Both the position numbers and the translations under genes were made by a program. Positions 31,492 to 32,095 of a stretch of 32,095 bases of DNA are shown here, one piece after another. The stretch spans positions 1 through 32,095 of the forward strand of contig JBALWS010000040.1 in the NCBI GenBank assembly GCA_036960405.1, written 5' to 3'. This DNA comes from Motiliproteus sp036960405 (GTDB taxonomy: Bacteria; Pseudomonadota; Gammaproteobacteria; Pseudomonadales; Balneatricaceae). The notes below the pieces were generated by a model that saw only the letters and a program-made list of their open reading frames with translations, was not told the origin of the DNA and did not search any database. Numbering within the stretch: the stretch's first letter is position 1; each line of letters begins with the position of its first letter.

Positions 31492-32095
31492 ATGAAAAAT
31501 TTGCCGATGGACCTGTTACGAACCTTCGTCACTATCAATGACTTAGGCGGGTTCACCCAGGCAGGTGATGCACTTGGGCGGTCTCAACCTGCAATCAGTC
31601 TGCAGGTTAAGCGACTGGAAGATCAGCTCGGAGAACTGCTATTTAACCGTAGTGAGGGCATGAAGCCGACCGAAGAGGGGCAGGTGCTCTATAACTATGC
31701 CCGCAAAATACTCGAACTCAATGATGCCGTGGTATCACGGATGACCGTGCCGGCGGTTAGCGGCGCGGTGACATTGGGGATCCCTAACGATTTCGAAGTG
31801 TCATTTTTGCCCATTACGCTGTCAAAATTTTCCAAGGTCTACCCCGATGTTACCTTGGATGTGCGTACCGACTTGAGCACCAATCTTTATCAGGACTTCA
31901 AGAAAGGGGCCTATGATCTGGTGATGCTGATGGATGAATATCCTGTCCATCACTTTCGTGAGAATGACTTTATTATCGAATCATTAGCTTGGATCAGTGC
32001 GCCGAGTTTCAGTTTTCGTGACGATCAGCCCCTGCCGTTGGTGCTTTATCCAAAGGGCTGCATCTATCGGCGTAATATTACCGACGCATTGAACA
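31492..32095 (+). CDS. LysR-family regulator (copy B), cut by window end
   Basis: The first 201 codons of a LysR-type regulator that continues beyond the window. The start MKNLPMDLLRTFVTINDLGG is identical to copy A at 19 of 20 positions. The DNA-binding helix segment GRSQPAISLQVKRLED is almost the same, so the two proteins may recognise similar sites. The effector domain is more divergent but keeps LGIPNDFE, QDFKKG and PLVLYPKGCIYR. By eye about 137 of 201 residues match copy A. A GGAG lies upstream of the ATG at 31492. The target is presumably downstream, outside the window, or the Mo-hydroxylase/Amt-like block. Confidence 0.94.
   Translation, partial: MKNLPMDLLRTFVTINDLGGFTQAGDALGRSQPAISLQVKRLEDQLGELLFNRSEGMKPTEEGQVLYNYARKILELNDAVVSRMTVPAVSGAVTLGIPNDFEVSFLPITLSKFSKVYPDVTLDVRTDLSTNLYQDFKKGAYDLVMLMDEYPVHHFRENDFIIESLAWISAPSFSFRDDQPLPLVLYPKGCIYRRNITDALN

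Noticed and set aside
1..32095. CRISPR array or integrated phage
   Set aside because: No regularly spaced repeats and no phage structural, integrase or lysis genes were seen on either strand.

Overview
The window looks like a chromosomal segment of a marine-type gammaproteobacterium. The basis is the conserved minus-strand block prmA / DUF3426 zinc-ribbon protein / dusB-fis / purH / purD next to accC-accB-aroQ, an order familiar from Pseudomonas- and Oceanospirillales-like genomes. No species can be named from the sequence alone.

Positions 1-5282 hold the 3' end of tRNA-Ala(GGC), three minus-strand metabolic genes (a YbdK-type carboxylate-amine ligase, an N-formylglutamate amidohydrolase-family protein and a PPK2 polyphosphate kinase) and a plus-strand chemoreceptor. 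Positions 5306-14079 are core genes, all on the minus strand: purine synthesis (purD, purH), nucleoid and tRNA functions (fis, dusB), ribosomal protein methylation (prmA), the biotin carboxylase half of acetyl-CoA carboxylase (accC, accB) and aroQ. A large imperfect palindrome lies between purD and purH. Positions 14284-18088 carry plus-strand genes for a TPR-like lipoprotein, an orphan ParA-type ATPase, an alkaline-phosphatase-fold hydrolase and a DUF1207-like outer membrane protein.

From about 18285 onward the content becomes accessory. An AT-rich orphan periplasmic binding protein comes first. A creatininase-creatinase pair follows, which should turn creatinine into creatine and then into sarcosine plus urea. 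Next is a minus-strand LysR regulator, then a three-subunit molybdenum hydroxylase (FAD, 2Fe-2S and molybdopterin subunits). An Amt/ammonium-transporter-fold membrane protein follows that has lost both pore histidines and carries a duplicated tail. After it come debris (an IS5-type transposase relic and a moaA relic), a CBS-domain protein, a truncated ACT-domain gene and a second LysR regulator cut by the window end. The two LysR proteins are close paralogues (about two thirds identical by eye over about 200 residues) and bracket the Mo-hydroxylase/Amt-like block.

The most interesting candidate is this creatinine plus Mo-hydroxylase plus Amt-like locus. The creatinine steps are well supported because all metal and catalytic residues are in place. 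The Mo-hydroxylase lacks the usual GGFGGK-type cofactor loop, and the Amt-like protein lacks the residues that define ammonium conduction. I infer an unassigned route for a small nitrogenous, perhaps N-methylated heterocyclic, compound. The sequence does not identify the substrate, and a functional link between the two blocks rests only on proximity.
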